64,000 nt of DNA, from the NCBI GenBank assembly GCA_016716625.1, contig JADJVJ010000001.1, positions 1,054,001 to 1,118,000 on the forward strand, in the 5' to 3' direction. Below, in pieces: positions 62,910 through 64,000 of this stretch. Each line of letters opens with the position of its first letter. The first letter of the stretch is position 1. Position numbers and translations under genes: made by a program. This DNA comes from Nostocoides sp. GTDB taxonomy: Bacteria > Actinomycetota > Actinomycetes > Actinomycetales > Dermatophilaceae. The notes beneath the pieces are model-generated. The model was given only the letters and a program-made list of their open reading frames with translations, was not told the DNA's origin and did no database searches.

Positions 62910-63544
62910 GCGCCGTCGTCGTCCTCGACTACGGCAGCGGCAATGTGCGCAGCGCCGTGCGCGCCCTGGAACACGTCGGCGCCCAGGTCACCCTCACCGC
63001 CGACCCTGAGGCGGTGCTCGCGGCTGACGGGCTCCTCGTCCCCGGTGTCGGCAACTTTCACGCGTGTATGGCGGGCCTGAACGCGGTGCGTGGAGGACTC
63101 CTCATCGGCCGCCGGCTGGCCGGGAACCGGCCGGTACTCGGGATCTGCGTGGGGATGCAGGTGCTCTTCGAGTCCTCCACCGAGCCCAGCGCCCGGATGC
63201 TGCCTGGGCTGGGGGAGTGGCCCGGTGTCGTGGAGCGACTTCACGCTCCAGTGGTCCCGCACATGGGCTGGAGCCCGGTGGCCGCCTCGGCGGAGTCGCG
63301 GCTCTTTGCTGGCGTGGCGCAGGAACGCTTCTACTTCGTGCACTCGTATGCCGTGCAGGCGTGGGCCCTTCCGCCGGCGGACGGGGCGCTCGCCGCCGCC
63401 GCGCCCACGGTCACCTGGTCTGAGCATGGTCGCCCCTTCGTTGCGGCCGTCGAGAACGGTCCGCTCTCGGCGACACAGTTCCATCCCGAGAAGTCCGGCG
63501 AGGCTGGCTTGCAGATCCTGGAGAACTGGGTGAGGTCCCTATGA
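62906..63544 (+). CDS. hisH: Imidazole glycerol phosphate synthase, glutaminase subunit
   Basis: Class I glutamine amidotransferase supplying ammonia to HisF. The 212-residue protein has the nucleophile Cys in LGICVGMQVLFE, the oxyanion-region PGVGNF and the catalytic His/Glu in ATQFHPEKSG. GTG overlaps the previous stop, and the TGA overlaps the next ATG. Confidence 0.95.
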   Translation: MSAVVVLDYGSGNVRSAVRALEHVGAQVTLTADPEAVLAADGLLVPGVGNFHACMAGLNAVRGGLLIGRRLAGNRPVLGICVGMQVLFESSTEPSARMLPGLGEWPGVVERLHAPVVPHMGWSPVAASAESRLFAGVAQERFYFVHSYAVQAWALPPADGALAAAAPTVTWSEHGRPFVAAVENGPLSATQFHPEKSGEAGLQILENWVRSL

Positions 63545-63843
63545 CGACACGTCGCACATCGAAGAGCCGCACGAGCAGCACGCGGCGACGACGAACGACG
63601 ACCCGCACGAGGCGGCGGCGTACCCCGACGATCGGCGCCACCCTTGGCGCGGCCCTCGGTGCGCTGCTCGTCGGATTCGTCGGCGATCTCTCCTGGCCGG
63701 CCCGGATCGCGCTCATGGCGCTCATCGTCGTGCTCGCCCTCGGCTACCTGCTGTGGTCGCGCCGGGCCGCGATCGCCGCGGAGATGGCAGCCTCCGCCGA
63801 ACCGGAGCAGGGGGCAGCTCCGCCCAACGGGGGGAGCGCGTGA
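63541..63843 (+). CDS. Small membrane protein within the his operon
   Basis: A 100-residue protein: a very basic N-terminus (TRRTSKSRTSSTRRRRTT), two hydrophobic helices (about residues 30-48 and 53-70), and an acidic tail. No known domain. Coupled to hisH (ATG overlaps its stop) and to priA downstream. Such small membrane proteins between hisH and priA/hisA occur in related genomes but have no assigned function. Confidence 0.65.
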   Translation: MTTRRTSKSRTSSTRRRRTTTRTRRRRTPTIGATLGAALGALLVGFVGDLSWPARIALMALIVVLALGYLLWSRRAAIAAEMAASAEPEQGAAPPNGGSA

Positions 63844-64000
63844 GCATGCCGCGACTCGAGCTTCTCCCCGCCGTCGATGTTCGTGACGGTCGAGCGGTTC
63901 AACTCCAGCAGGGGATCGCCGGCAGCGGTTGGGAGTTCGGCGACCCCCTCGAATGTGCCCTCGCCTGGCAGGAGCAGGGTGCCGAGTGGATCCACCTCGT
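63840..64000 (+). CDS. priA: Phosphoribosyl isomerase, partial (cut by window end)
   Basis: Starts at GTG 63840 or ATG 63846 and reads LELLPAVDVRDGRAVQLQQG...WQEQGAEWIHLV, the first beta strands of the HisA/PriA TIM barrel with the catalytic Asp in VDVRDG. In actinobacteria without trpF this enzyme usually serves both histidine and tryptophan synthesis; that cannot be judged from the fragment. Confidence 0.9.
   Translation, partial: MSMPRLELLPAVDVRDGRAVQLQQGIAGSGWEFGDPLECALAWQEQGAEWIHL

Overview
The window is about 64 kb of high-GC actinobacterial DNA. Gene content and order point to Micrococcales, most likely the Intrasporangiaceae/Dermatophilaceae group: a FasR-type regulator with fabD-fabH-acpP-fabF-accD beside aceE, a DUF3052-ahpE pair, fused RNase H/phosphatase, polyphosphate glucokinase, Pit/DUF47 and glnA2-glnE. 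The family is an inference; no 16S is present. At least nine otherwise conserved genes carry small indels (IS110 transposase, lipoprotein, zwf, argG, two secreted Cna_B-like genes, septum-formation gene, panB, glnE and a his-operon orphan). Several sit in G/C homopolymers, so this looks like a long-read assembly or MAG with residual errors.

Layout. 1-4550: a frameshifted IS110 transposase, a DUF2510 membrane protein, DUF3145 and a lower-GC accessory patch (broken lipoprotein, CPBP protease, unknown gene). 4570-10986 (minus): fatty-acid synthesis operon accD-fabF-acpP-fabH-fabD-fasR; fabH lacks its N-terminus and FabD carries an extra biotinyl/lipoyl-like domain. 11028-14830: argG, a DoxX-like protein, zwf. 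14908-18805 (minus): two paralogous secreted beta-sandwich proteins made by a tandem duplication that also copied the 3' end of aceE. 18981-26406: aceE, fdhD-tpx, two PH-domain membrane proteins, DUF3052, ahpE, tRNA-Val. 26418-39341: housekeeping genes including RNase H/phosphatase, rhodanese-metZ, yaaA, an RNB nuclease, RNase P RNA, DUF47-pit, ppgK, map and a small SPOR-like gene.

39425-51151 is the most interesting part: a Tn554-like element between the SPOR-like gene and panB. It has two tyrosine recombinases, a DUF6262/TnpC-like partner, short inverted ends and flanking copies of a 38-bp palindromic repeat. Its cargo is a same-strand cassette: a 29-codon ORF, an N6-methylase fragment with SAM motif I, a 1097-residue protein with a GIY-YIG-like N-terminus and a helicase, an Eco57I-type protein carrying NPPY, and an OLD-like ATPase/TOPRIM protein. 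It reads as a split, ATP-dependent restriction-modification or defence system.

51236-64000: panB, a secreted M6 metalloprotease, glnA2-glnE and a histidine operon (hisD-hisC-hisB-orphan-hisH-membrane protein-priA) that runs off the window. The word GTATGCC/GGCATAC is strongly over-represented in the host DNA (about 42 copies by eye) and absent from the Tn554-like element.
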